Shown: positions 5,622 through 13,635 of the stretch, one piece after another
How the letters are laid out: each line of letters opens with the position of its first letter
How positions within the stretch are numbered: the stretch's first letter is position 1
From: Cyclobacteriaceae bacterium
Lineage (GTDB): Bacteria; Bacteroidota; Bacteroidia; Cytophagales; Cyclobacteriaceae
Length of the DNA stretch: 14,530 nt
NCBI GenBank assembly: GCA_028279155.1
Contig: JANQST010000503.1
Location: 1 to 14,530, forward strand
Direction: 5' to 3'
The notes under the pieces: model-generated
What the model was told of the DNA's origin: nothing
Databases searched by the model: none
What the model saw: the letters and a program-made list of their open reading frames with translations, nothing else
Made by a program: the position numbers and the translations under genes

Positions 5622-6407
5622 ATGGAGATATCCATCTATCAGGTAGACGCTTTCACTCCCAAACTTTTTGGAGGGAATCCAGCAGCAATATGTCCACTTA
5701 GAGAATGGCTTCCGGATGAAATTCTTTTGAGTATTGCCAAAGAAAACAACCTGGCTGAAACGGCCTACTTTGTTCAAAAAGATGATCGATTTCATCTCCG
5801 TTGGTTTACCCCCGAAATAGAAATGGATCTTTGCGGGCATGCCACTCTTGCATCTTCACATGTGATTTTCAATCATCTCGGATATGATCAGGAGCAGATT
5901 TTATTTGATAGTATGAGTGGGGAGTTGGTTGTCAAAAAGCAGGGCGATTTACTGGAGATGGATTTTCCTTCCAGAAATCCTGAACCTTCTGATGTCCCTC
6001 AGGTCATTCTTGATTCTCTTAGCATTCAACCAAAAGAAGTGAGAAAAGCACGCGATTATTTTCTCGTTTATGATAGTGAGGAAGATGTTAGAAATCTAGT
6101 CGTTGATGAAGCGAGGCTTTCAGCGATTAATCTCGACCCTGGTGGGATCATTTGTACCGCACGTGGAAAAGAAGTTGATTTTGTATCACGATTTTTCACC
6201 CCCGGCGCAGCTGTTTTTGAAGATCCGGTTACCGGATCAGCTCATTGCTCACTAATTCCTTATTGGTCTGAGATTCTTGATAAAAAAGAAATGATCGCAC
6301 ACCAGGTGTCTTCTCGTTTGGGTGAGGTTTTTTGTGTAGGAGAAGGGTCTCGTGTGAAAATTTCAGGTAAAGCAATTACGTACTTAGAAGGGAAGATTCT
6401 GGTATAA
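5622..6407 (+). CDS. PhzF-family protein (isomerase/epimerase-like)
   Basis: From the ATG at 5622 the protein has 261 residues and starts MEISIYQVDAFT, the classic PhzF opening; the TTG at 5601 would add seven residues with no family match. Two mirrored hot-dog-like halves are expected. Seen are GGNPAAICPL (17-26), the catalytic Glu46 in NLAETAYF, RWFTPEIEMDLCGHATLAS (60-78) with Cys71 and His73, and DPVTGSAHCS (201-210). PhzF itself isomerises a phenazine precursor. Most relatives, like YddE, have unknown substrates, and no other phenazine gene is present here, so a phenazine role is unlikely. It is divergent from the LytTR regulator gene and closed by a strong terminator, so it is a single-gene transcript that this regulator might control. 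Confidence 0.92.
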   Translation: MEISIYQVDAFTPKLFGGNPAAICPLREWLPDEILLSIAKENNLAETAYFVQKDDRFHLRWFTPEIEMDLCGHATLASSHVIFNHLGYDQEQILFDSMSGELVVKKQGDLLEMDFPSRNPEPSDVPQVILDSLSIQPKEVRKARDYFLVYDSEEDVRNLVVDEARLSAINLDPGGIICTARGKEVDFVSRFFTPGAAVFEDPVTGSAHCSLIPYWSEILDKKEMIAHQVSSRLGEVFCVGEGSRVKISGKAITYLEGKILV

Positions 6408-6408
6408 A

Positions 6409-6435
6409 AAAAGGCCCCTATATAGGGGGCCTTTT
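6409..6435. terminator. bidirectional intrinsic terminator
   Basis: AAAAGGCCCC (6409-6418) and GGGGCCTTTT (6426-6435) form a perfect 10-bp stem with the 7-base loop TATATAG. T runs lie on the 3' side in both directions (four on the plus strand, seven on the minus strand). It stands between the convergent stops of the PhzF-family gene at 6407 and the protease gene at 6452, serving both. Confidence 0.92.
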
Positions 6436-6451
6436 AGAGGTGATTAGGGAG

Positions 6452-8935
6452 TTATTCCACTATAATATGGCGCTTAAAAATCTTGCCGTTCTTGAAATAT
6501 ATAACTGCAGAGTACCTACCCGGACCATATTGAGCCAGAGGGATTGAGGCGTTTTCTCCAGCCTCAAATGACCCAGCAAAAACTCTTTTTCCATACCAGT
6601 TGAAAATATAAATGGTCATTTTGCTATCCATGTTCCCATCGATATTGACAATATCAGAGGTTGGGTTAGGGTAGATATTGATATCAACTAAGATTGGATC
6701 ATCGTCTTCATAACCTGTGTCTTCACATCCATGGAATCTGAGCTTGAGTGCAACGATCTTAAGGTATCTTCTACCTCCTTCTTCTCTTGAAGCCAGGCTT
6801 TCAGGGGTCAGTTTGGTAATTCCTCTTCTTCCTCTGCTTTTCACGTATACATAGGGAACACCACCTTCAACTTTGAGTGAAACAAGTCTTCCATCCTGAC
6901 CCAAACCATTCGTCATACCAATGGTTGTCCATCCGTCATCTTTTCCACTATCGTATTCATCAATGCCAACCTCCATTTTTCGCTGGATAAGAATATTTCC
7001 ATAGAAAGAGTTTGTTTGTACTGCTCTATAAACACCAACCTCCGCAATCTTGATGTTCCGCTGGTAGTACCCACGGTACTTGTACTTATGATAAGAATAA
7101 ACTCTCTCAGCGTCAGCACATCCATCCAATAATTCACCCATCGCTCCAAGCGCATTGATAAATCCATGGCCCGTTTTTACATCATATCCCACATCAAAAC
7201 CGGCAGTCAACGGATCGTCCATGTCCTCGGCAGTATTGCTTAGCACTTCTTTGACTTCCTCGTTGGATAACGATTGGTTTGCTTGCAGTAATAGTGCCGA
7301 AGCAGCTGCTACATGTGGTGCCGAAGCGGATGTACCAAAAAAGTTTGGAAATCCATCCGGAGCGAATGGTAAGTCCGCACTAAAAAATGAGTTATTGGTT
7401 CCATCTGGTCCAACAATGTAGGGGTTGTCGGTAATCAAAGGATCAATCGGTGTTCCATCGGAAGCCAACAATAGAGGCGTACCACCCGCGGATGAGAAAC
7501 CATTGATCACTGCAACCTCCAATGGAGAAGCCCCTAGGCTTATGCGAAAATCGTTGAACTCTGGAGTGTTAAAATAAGCGGATGCGCCTGTGGCTATCGC
7601 ACCTTCAACATTTGAATGCCCAACACATGTCCCGGCATTTACACCCTGAGTATCAATGAAAACCACATTCTCTGCTCTGTCTATGTATTTGATCCTCCTG
7701 GGGTCAGGGCCAGCAAATTTTTCGATCAAAAGATCTACTGTCTGATCTGATCCTGTAGTATTGGTATATTGAATCAGCTCGATATTGAAACCGCCACCTA
7801 TGTTGTCAAATGTACTTGCAGTTAAAAAGGCAAAGGTGTTTGCATCAAAAAGGTAAGCATCCAGATCTGTTTGAGGAGCTGGGTTTGGTTTGTCATCAAA
7901 AGCGGGGGCAGGATCATCCCACATAATCCAGAGGTTAATCCCAGCACCATCAGGGACAAGGAACGTGTGTGCTATGTCTCCTCCTCCAAAATCCTGCAAT
8001 TCAACTCCACCGAAAAGTCCTCCTATACCCGCCGGTCTAAATTCATCTTCGTACGAAGCACGGTCTGCATTTCCTGCTGAGGAAAAATACGTAACACCAT
8101 TGTTAGCAACCTCATTTACAGCACCGCCAATGGCCCCTTCCTGGAAGTAACTTTCGGCAAAATAGCTGACATCATCAACGATGATATCGCATCCTGCTGA
8201 GTCCAGGGCTCTAATTCCGTTGGCAAAATCAAAAATCCCATCGAAGGCAGTATAGAAGAACAGTTCTGCTCCAGGTGCCACATCGTGGATCAATTCGGCC
8301 ATGGCACGACCTTCATCAGACCCCCCGACAATATCCTTCAAGACGACCACAGGATCTGTAAAGCCATTGGGGTTGTCAACTCCTGGAAGATCTCCTTCTG
8401 TCACAGAACCGTCGGCCCCTCCAAGTGAATTGTAGCTGTCAGAAAGGATTCCAATTTTGATTCCATTCCCATCAAAGCCCAGAATGTTTCTTACAGAATC
8501 TGTCACCATAGATCTGTCACCTTCACTATCTACAACCCCAACATTTAATTTGGGTTTGAACTCCGGCATGACCAATTTCAAAGCAGGTAATGCTTCGAGA
8601 TTGGAAATAAGATCAATTGAAATACGACCACATACAAGATCGTTCAGTACAACACAATCTTTTGCTCCGGCTGCTACCATTTGGCTCATTAGCTCGTCAG
8701 TGGTTGTGTTGGTGGTTGCGATGAAACTTAGCCTTCCATCTTTCATGATGTACCTGTCCGCCTGGGACGGGTCATTCATCAACTCCCTAAGACCAAAACC
8801 TAACTTGGATTCGGATTTCATTGCTGAGACTTGAGCCCGTTGCTCTTCTGTCAGCTGGTAATTTTGTCCATTGATCGGGGTTATTACAAAGACAAATAAT
8901 ATCCCGACCAATGCGGTAGATAAAAATGTTCGCAT
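6452..8935 (-). CDS. exported S8/S53-like serine protease with T9SS type A sorting domain
   Basis: An 827-residue protein. Residues 1-24 are a signal peptide (cleavage near INGQ). About 25-150 are an N-terminal region that may be a propeptide. The subtilisin-fold domain spans about 155-600: Asp166 in IGILSDS, DEGRAMAELIHDVAPGAEL (207-225) where subtilisin has its HGTHVAG helix, DIIVDDVSY (250-258), oxyanion-hole Asn289 in FSSAGN, and nucleophile Ser536 in FFGTSASAPHVAAA. The catalytic His position is occupied by Glu208 (codon GAA), giving an Asp-Glu-Ser set; sedolisins (S53) also use Glu there. An insertion of about 150 residues (294-440) interrupts the fold. A basic, Tyr-rich region of unknown kind (611-740) follows, then the sorting domain from INIYPNPTSD (753) to KRHIIVE, which sends the protein through the type IX system to the cell surface or medium. 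It likely digests extracellular protein; active status is inferred. Confidence 0.9.
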   Translation of the reverse strand: MRTFLSTALVGILFVFVITPINGQNYQLTEEQRAQVSAMKSESKLGFGLRELMNDPSQADRYIMKDGRLSFIATTNTTTDELMSQMVAAGAKDCVVLNDLVCGRISIDLISNLEALPALKLVMPEFKPKLNVGVVDSEGDRSMVTDSVRNILGFDGNGIKIGILSDSYNSLGGADGSVTEGDLPGVDNPNGFTDPVVVLKDIVGGSDEGRAMAELIHDVAPGAELFFYTAFDGIFDFANGIRALDSAGCDIIVDDVSYFAESYFQEGAIGGAVNEVANNGVTYFSSAGNADRASYEDEFRPAGIGGLFGGVELQDFGGGDIAHTFLVPDGAGINLWIMWDDPAPAFDDKPNPAPQTDLDAYLFDANTFAFLTASTFDNIGGGFNIELIQYTNTTGSDQTVDLLIEKFAGPDPRRIKYIDRAENVVFIDTQGVNAGTCVGHSNVEGAIATGASAYFNTPEFNDFRISLGASPLEVAVINGFSSAGGTPLLLASDGTPIDPLITDNPYIVGPDGTNNSFFSADLPFAPDGFPNFFGTSASAPHVAAASALLLQANQSLSNEEVKEVLSNTAEDMDDPLTAGFDVGYDVKTGHGFINALGAMGELLDGCADAERVYSYHKYKYRGYYQRNIKIAEVGVYRAVQTNSFYGNILIQRKMEVGIDEYDSGKDDGWTTIGMTNGLGQDGRLVSLKVEGGVPYVYVKSRGRRGITKLTPESLASREEGGRRYLKIVALKLRFHGCEDTGYEDDDPILVDINIYPNPTSDIVNIDGNMDSKMTIYIFNWYGKRVFAGSFEAGENASIPLAQYGPGRYSAVIYFKNGKIFKRHIIVE

Positions 8936-9064
8936 ATGGTTTAATTAATGTGTGATAAAAAGTACGAAACTAATCTACTAATTTTTTAGCGTATTCGCAT
9001 CAAACGGTTGTAAAAACCAATTGAAAGAGAGGATTGTTAATGTGGATTTCGCGATTTGCTTATT

Positions 9065-11929
9065 TCACAGAATCTCAACAAAATGTTGGGCTCTTTTCCC
9101 TGTACCATCCAGGATTTGGTGTCTACAGGAAGTCCCATTTGCAACAACGATTGTGTCTTTTTCTGCTTCTCTCACTTTTGGGAAAAGTACGAGTTCACCT
9201 ATTTTCATCGATACTTCAAAATGTTGCTTTTCGTACCCAAAAGAACCTGCCATCCCGCAACAACCACTCGGGATCATCTGCACATCAAAATTTTCCGGGG
9301 TAGTAAGTACCTTTTTGAGTGGAGTCATAGAAGCGAGTGCTTTCTGATGACAGTGACCATGGATCAATATTTTTTTATTTTCTCTAGGAAAGTCCGTTGA
9401 ACTTAAAGTTTCATTATCAATTTCTTTCGCCAGGAATTCATCCAGGGTGAATACAAATTGGGCCACGGATTGAGCTGTTTCTTTTTCGTCATCACGTAAT
9501 AAGTCAGGATACTCATCTCGAAACGTAAGAATGGCCGAAGGTTCAACGCCAATGAGACATGTGTCCTCGTTTAGCAAACCTCTGAATGCCTGTATGTTTT
9601 CCTTGGCCAATATTTTGGCTTCTTCTAAAAGCCCCTTAGATAGATACGCTCGTCCACTTGCAGTATGTGGAATTTCTATTACCTCATAGCCCAACCGATC
9701 CAACAGCATGATCGCCTTTTTTCCAATTTCCACATCCAGGTAGTTCGTGAATTCATCAAAAAAGAAATAGATCTTCTTCTTTGGTTCACGCTGAAGAGAA
9801 TGAAATTTATTTCTGAACCAGGACCTCAATGACCTGCTTGCCATTTTTGGAATTGAGCGATTACCAGCAAAACCGAGTAGTGGTTTACTCATATTCCGAG
9901 TCAAGTTGTAGAGAGATGGAAATGACTCAAATCGTTCCATGTTTTTTGAATAATTGGCGATCATTCTTGTACGCCATGGAATCCCATTGGATTTGTAAGA
10001 TTGGTATTGCCACTCGGCCTTGAGTTTGGCCATATCCACATTGGATGGGCACTCGCTTTTGCAGCCCTTGCAGGAAAGACAAAGGTCCATGACCTCCTTT
10101 ATTTCCTCGTGCTCAAAGGGATTGGATTTTTCAGAATGTGTCAGGAATTCCCGAAGGATATTGGCCCTTGCACGGGTTGTGTCCTTTTCATTTCTTGTTG
10201 CCATATAGCTGGGGCACATTGTCCCGCCGGTCAGTTCGGATTTTCGGCAGTCTCCGGATCCATTACACAATTCTGCTGAACGGATGATCCCCTGGTTTTG
10301 GGAAAAATCCATCATCGTATCAAGCTCTTTGGTAACTTGATCCTTCTCGTACCTAAGGGAGGTATCCATTGGAGCTGTATCAACGATCTTACCTGGGTTG
10401 AAAATGTTGTTCGGGTCCCACGCGTGTTTGATTTTTTTCAGCAGCTGATAATTCTCTTCACCGATCATCTGTGGGATGAATTCTCCGCGCAGACGGCCGT
10501 CTCCATGCTCACCTGAAAGTGAGCCTTTGTATTTCTTTACCAAAGCCGCAATCTCTTCTGCAATGGTCCTAAAAAGTTTGATGCCTTCTTCTGTCTTCAG
10601 GTTGATGATGGGACGAAGATGCAGCTCACCAGAACCTGCATGTGCATAGTGGACACTGTAGAGGTCGTGTTTAGTTAGGATTTCATTGAATTCAGCGATG
10701 TATTCCGGGAGCTCCTGCACATCAACTGCAGTATCCTCTATTACTGGGACGGGTTTTTCATCCCCAGGAACATTGGAGAGCAGACCAAGTCCAGCTTTTC
10801 TAAGCTCCCACACTTTTTTCATGTCCTCTCCTTTCACCACCGGGAAGGCATAGCCCAAACCTTTTTGTCCCAGGTCAGCAAGTAAATTCAAAACAGCAAT
10901 TTCTACCGAATCCTCAGAGTCACGGATGAGCTCGACAACCAGGATTGCCTTTGGATCACCTTCGATGAAAAATCGGTTTTCTCTTTGGGCCTTGTTTCTT
11001 TTGGTCGCCTCGAAAATGTAATGGTCCATGAGTTCGCACGCATGCGGAGCAAATTGCAGTGCGATAAGATTCGCCCTTAGCGATTCATCGATGCTATTGC
11101 AATGAATGCAAACCAGGCGTTTGTGCTGAGGAGGTAGCTTGGTCAGTTTGAGTTTGGCCTCAGTTACAAAAGCCAATGTTCCCTCAGAACCAGCAATCAA
11201 CGAACAAAAGTTGAAATCCGGTCCTTCCGGATGGAAAGGTTTCATTTCCGCCAGGAGATCAATCGCATAACCTGTGTTTCGACGTGGAATATTTGATTTC
11301 GGAAATTCTTTTTTGATTCTAGTGACATTTTCTTCCTCCTTCAAAATGTCTTCGACTGTTTGGTACAATCCGTCTTCAAATTCAGTTGAACCCTTTAGTT
11401 TTTCTACTGTCCCAAAATGTGCCGCGGATCCATCGGAAAGAACTACTTTAACCTCGATTAGGTGATCCCTTGTACTTCCATATATCACCGAATTTGATCC
11501 GCAGGAATTATTGCCGATCATGCCACCGATCATAGCACGATTCGCTGTGGAAGTTTCAGGCGCAAAGAAATACCCGTGAGTGGCTAGCTCGCGATTAAGC
11601 TCATCTCGTACAATACCTGGCTGCACCCGGACCCATTGTTCCTCTGTGTTGATCTCCAAAATATTGGTGAAATGTTTTGAAACGTCCACCACGATTCCGT
11701 CTCCAACGACCTGGCCAGCGAGAGATGTTCCAGCTGTACGTGGAATAAGTGAGGTATTATTCTCTGTGGCAAATTGTACAAGCTTTTGAATGTCTTCGAC
11801 AGTCTTAGGAAACGCCACCGCTATTGGAACTTCACGGTAGGCGGAGGCATCTGTCGCGTAGATGTGCCGAACAGCATTGCTTGCACTGATCTCTCCGTCG
11901 AGCTGATTTTGAAGCGCTGTGAAGTTCAT
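9065..11929 (-). CDS. fused FAD-binding / iron-sulfur 2-hydroxyacid dehydrogenase (YdiJ-like)
   Basis: A 954-residue three-part protein without a signal peptide. Residues about 30-270 are a FAD-binding type 4 domain with PRTAGTSLAGQVVGDGIV (63-80) and IGGMIGNNSCGSNSV (134-148). Residues 270-515 are a FAD-oxidase C-terminal domain with HYAHAGSGELHLRP (427-440), GEHGDG (473-478) and NNIFNPGKI. Residues about 548-640 hold ferredoxin-like cysteines: Cys555, 561 and 572, then CLSCKGCKSECP (617-628). Residues 715-954 are a CCG-type domain with HGHCHQKA (857-864), CCG at 890-892 and Cys935. This architecture oxidises a D-2-hydroxyacid (D-lactate, glycolate or D-2-hydroxyglutarate) and passes electrons through iron-sulfur clusters to the respiratory chain. 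The closest familiar match by layout is E. coli YdiJ, linked to D-2-hydroxyglutarate. The exact substrate cannot be read from sequence. It is slightly shorter than YdiJ (about 1,018 residues as I recall). Transcription is probably single-gene. Confidence 0.93.
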   Translation of the reverse strand: MNFTALQNQLDGEISASNAVRHIYATDASAYREVPIAVAFPKTVEDIQKLVQFATENNTSLIPRTAGTSLAGQVVGDGIVVDVSKHFTNILEINTEEQWVRVQPGIVRDELNRELATHGYFFAPETSTANRAMIGGMIGNNSCGSNSVIYGSTRDHLIEVKVVLSDGSAAHFGTVEKLKGSTEFEDGLYQTVEDILKEEENVTRIKKEFPKSNIPRRNTGYAIDLLAEMKPFHPEGPDFNFCSLIAGSEGTLAFVTEAKLKLTKLPPQHKRLVCIHCNSIDESLRANLIALQFAPHACELMDHYIFEATKRNKAQRENRFFIEGDPKAILVVELIRDSEDSVEIAVLNLLADLGQKGLGYAFPVVKGEDMKKVWELRKAGLGLLSNVPGDEKPVPVIEDTAVDVQELPEYIAEFNEILTKHDLYSVHYAHAGSGELHLRPIINLKTEEGIKLFRTIAEEIAALVKKYKGSLSGEHGDGRLRGEFIPQMIGEENYQLLKKIKHAWDPNNIFNPGKIVDTAPMDTSLRYEKDQVTKELDTMMDFSQNQGIIRSAELCNGSGDCRKSELTGGTMCPSYMATRNEKDTTRARANILREFLTHSEKSNPFEHEEIKEVMDLCLSCKGCKSECPSNVDMAKLKAEWQYQSYKSNGIPWRTRMIANYSKNMERFESFPSLYNLTRNMSKPLLGFAGNRSIPKMASRSLRSWFRNKFHSLQREPKKKIYFFFDEFTNYLDVEIGKKAIMLLDRLGYEVIEIPHTASGRAYLSKGLLEEAKILAKENIQAFRGLLNEDTCLIGVEPSAILTFRDEYPDLLRDDEKETAQSVAQFVFTLDEFLAKEIDNETLSSTDFPRENKKILIHGHCHQKALASMTPLKKVLTTPENFDVQMIPSGCCGMAGSFGYEKQHFEVSMKIGELVLFPKVREAEKDTIVVANGTSCRHQILDGTGKRAQHFVEIL

Positions 11930-11933
11930 AAGT

Positions 11934-11941
11934 CAAACCTA
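11934..11941 (-). promoter_or_regulatory. possible -7 box TAnnTTTG before the dehydrogenase gene
   Basis: TAGGTTTG on the minus strand fits the Bacteroidota -7 consensus and ends 4 bases before the ATG at 11929, so a transcript from it would have almost no leader. The nearest TTG is 26 bases upstream, beyond the usual distance for a -33 element. Weak evidence, but it is the same arrangement as before the downstream YHS gene. Confidence 0.3.
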
Positions 11942-12016
11942 ACAATGCGATTCTTAAAAGCACCGAGCAAGATGAATTTATTTCATCAACGGCTATTGAT
12001 CATGCTACCTGAAGGA

Positions 12017-13417
12017 TCACTTCAAACGTTCGTCCATCTTTTTCTGGGCGAAAAACTCTTTGTAGTTGGCAGTGCCACTTCCTTCTAGGTAGAACAACAC
12101 CAAAGGAGCCTTAGATTCTTGATCAAGCGCATCTTGCCATTTAGGAAGGCTGAACCGTTTCTTCGATATGGTCATTGAATTTATATCCACCTTAACTGGA
12201 GAAGGAAGAAACCCTTTCCAGGATTCTTTGATCATTTTTTGTGCGCTTGCATTCTGTGATGGATTGGAAACAGAAGAAGCTTTAATCTCACCTCTTGCTT
12301 TGGCAAAATTCACAAACATCACCTGTGAGTTGTTCCCGTCTTGTAAAGGAATTCGATTGATTTTGAACTCATTTACCATGTTTCGCTGACACGTCAATAG
12401 TTCAAGCTTGCCATTTTCATTTCTGATACCCGCACCAAAGCGCATTCCGGGAATGTTAGCCAATAACTCCCCTGCAGTTTTTACTGATGGAGGACCTATC
12501 CCCACCACTTGCGAATACACCTCCCGCTGCTGAACGAGTTTTCCGTCTGGTTCAATCAGTTTAAAAAGCCGTACTTCATCTGCTCCTAACTCCAAACCAG
12601 CAAAATGTGGCAGATCACCACCATACGTATCATAATACATCCCCCAAATGGAGTTATCGGAAGCGGTGATTAACTGGACACCAGCACCAGTTCCAAATCT
12701 CTTGTACTTAGCGATTGGCTCTTTTTGCCAGGAATTGATGTTTTCGTTTGCCGTCTTGTAAAGAACCACACCTCTCACGCTTCTATCTTCATAATCCTGA
12801 TCTGCATATAAGTACCAGCATTTTGCCTGAGGGCTGTAAGCCAAACCGGCTCCACCGGCATTTACATCATCCTGTGTAATTCGGCTGACTTCCACCGAAC
12901 ATTTTGGATCCTGTGCAAGATCGTAGATGATGAACATGGATTTTTGCTCACGTTCAATGCCAAGTTCCTGGTTGGTGCCATAGGCTGCTTCAAGCGTAAT
13001 GGTCAAATATTTTCCGGTGACTTGTATGGAACATGGGTGGGCATATCCTTTTACCAAATCCTTGGTCGTGCTTTCCTTGGTTTTGGTGTTATAAATCCAA
13101 ATTTTCCCGTATGCATCCGATTGATCTTTTTTAGTTGCAATGACTTTTGGGTCTATGAGCTTACCGTCACTGAAAGCAATGTACACGTAATCACCATACG
13201 CACCGATGGCTTGGGCATGCCAACCACCCAATATCGTTCCTACACTGATGCTTGTGCCACTTAGTATTTCTTGTGAAATCGGTGAGCTGGCCATGGATGA
13301 TAATAGTTTTGGCTGATCCCCGGTTAACCAACTGATGTCAATGGGCTTGGCACCTTGTGCCAAAACAGTTGTGCTCAGAACGGTTAAAATTCCTACAAAT
13401 AGATTACGTGCTTTCAT
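12017..13417 (-). CDS. exported protein of unknown family, beta-propeller-like
   Basis: A 466-residue protein with a signal peptide (about 1-20, ending TTVLAQ) and no lipobox, so soluble in the periplasm or outside. I do not recognise the family. The body (about 60-360) is beta-rich with recurring strand-turn-strand units that look like propeller blades: HAQAIGAYGDYVYIAFSDG (67-85), CSIQVTGKYLTITLE (129-143), AGLAYSPQAKCWYLYAD (190-206), VQLITASDNSIWGMYYD (247-263) and MRFGAGIRNENGKLELLTC (325-343). The C-terminal 90 residues (375-466) form a separate charged segment rich in Lys and Ser, ending AQKKMDERLK. No catalytic motif or sorting domain is visible. It lies 87 bp upstream of the dehydrogenase gene on the same strand with no terminator between, so weak co-transcription is possible but a shared task is not evident. 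A sugar- or ligand-binding propeller is only a guess. Confidence 0.8.
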   Translation of the reverse strand: MKARNLFVGILTVLSTTVLAQGAKPIDISWLTGDQPKLLSSMASSPISQEILSGTSISVGTILGGWHAQAIGAYGDYVYIAFSDGKLIDPKVIATKKDQSDAYGKIWIYNTKTKESTTKDLVKGYAHPCSIQVTGKYLTITLEAAYGTNQELGIEREQKSMFIIYDLAQDPKCSVEVSRITQDDVNAGGAGLAYSPQAKCWYLYADQDYEDRSVRGVVLYKTANENINSWQKEPIAKYKRFGTGAGVQLITASDNSIWGMYYDTYGGDLPHFAGLELGADEVRLFKLIEPDGKLVQQREVYSQVVGIGPPSVKTAGELLANIPGMRFGAGIRNENGKLELLTCQRNMVNEFKINRIPLQDGNNSQVMFVNFAKARGEIKASSVSNPSQNASAQKMIKESWKGFLPSPVKVDINSMTISKKRFSLPKWQDALDQESKAPLVLFYLEGSGTANYKEFFAQKKMDERLK

Positions 13418-13559
13418 GTTTTTAATTGGTTTGTGGTGGCTAAAAAAATAAGTTTTTAGGCGTTGTTATTAGAGAAAAGTAATCTAGTGAATTTGTTTTA
13501 TTCAAGCAATTTATCGGGATTGTGATCTTGCTTTAAGATATGAGCCTGTCAGTCTGCTG

Positions 13560-13578
13560 CGCCGGCAAAGCCTTGGCG
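13560..13578. repeat. GC-rich hairpin element, REP-like
   Basis: CGCCGGC-AAA-GCC-TT-GGCG folds into a 7-bp stem with a 3-base loop and a two-base bulge. It sits at the centre of a GC-rich patch: 34 of 50 bases at 13541-13590 are G or C, against 13 of 40 in the 40 bases just left of it. The flanks (CAGTCTGCTG on the left, ACCGACGGAGG on the right) are partly complementary, extending the palindrome imperfectly. It is in the 218-bp gap between two minus-strand genes and lacks a T run, so it is more like a dispersed palindromic repeat than a terminator. Confidence 0.5.
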
Positions 13579-13635
13579 ACCGACGGAGGCACTCGAAAAC
13601 AACTCGGTTCTACTTCTCTATCTATCATAACTTAT

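Noticed and set aside
5622..6407. Phenazine biosynthesis
   Set aside because: Only a PhzF-family protein is present; no other phz gene is in the window, and most members of this family have other, unknown substrates.
8457..8834. 125-codon open frame on the plus strand within the protease gene
   Set aside because: It is antisense to a protein with clear domain motifs and has no recognisable feature; the composition of the sense gene explains it. The same holds for the plus-strand frames at 7155-7421, 7871-8080 and 7890-8150.
9021..9400. Three overlapping plus-strand frames opposite the end of the dehydrogenase gene
   Set aside because: The sense strand encodes the CCG domain with intact motifs; the antisense frames overlap each other and lack any start signal or family resemblance.
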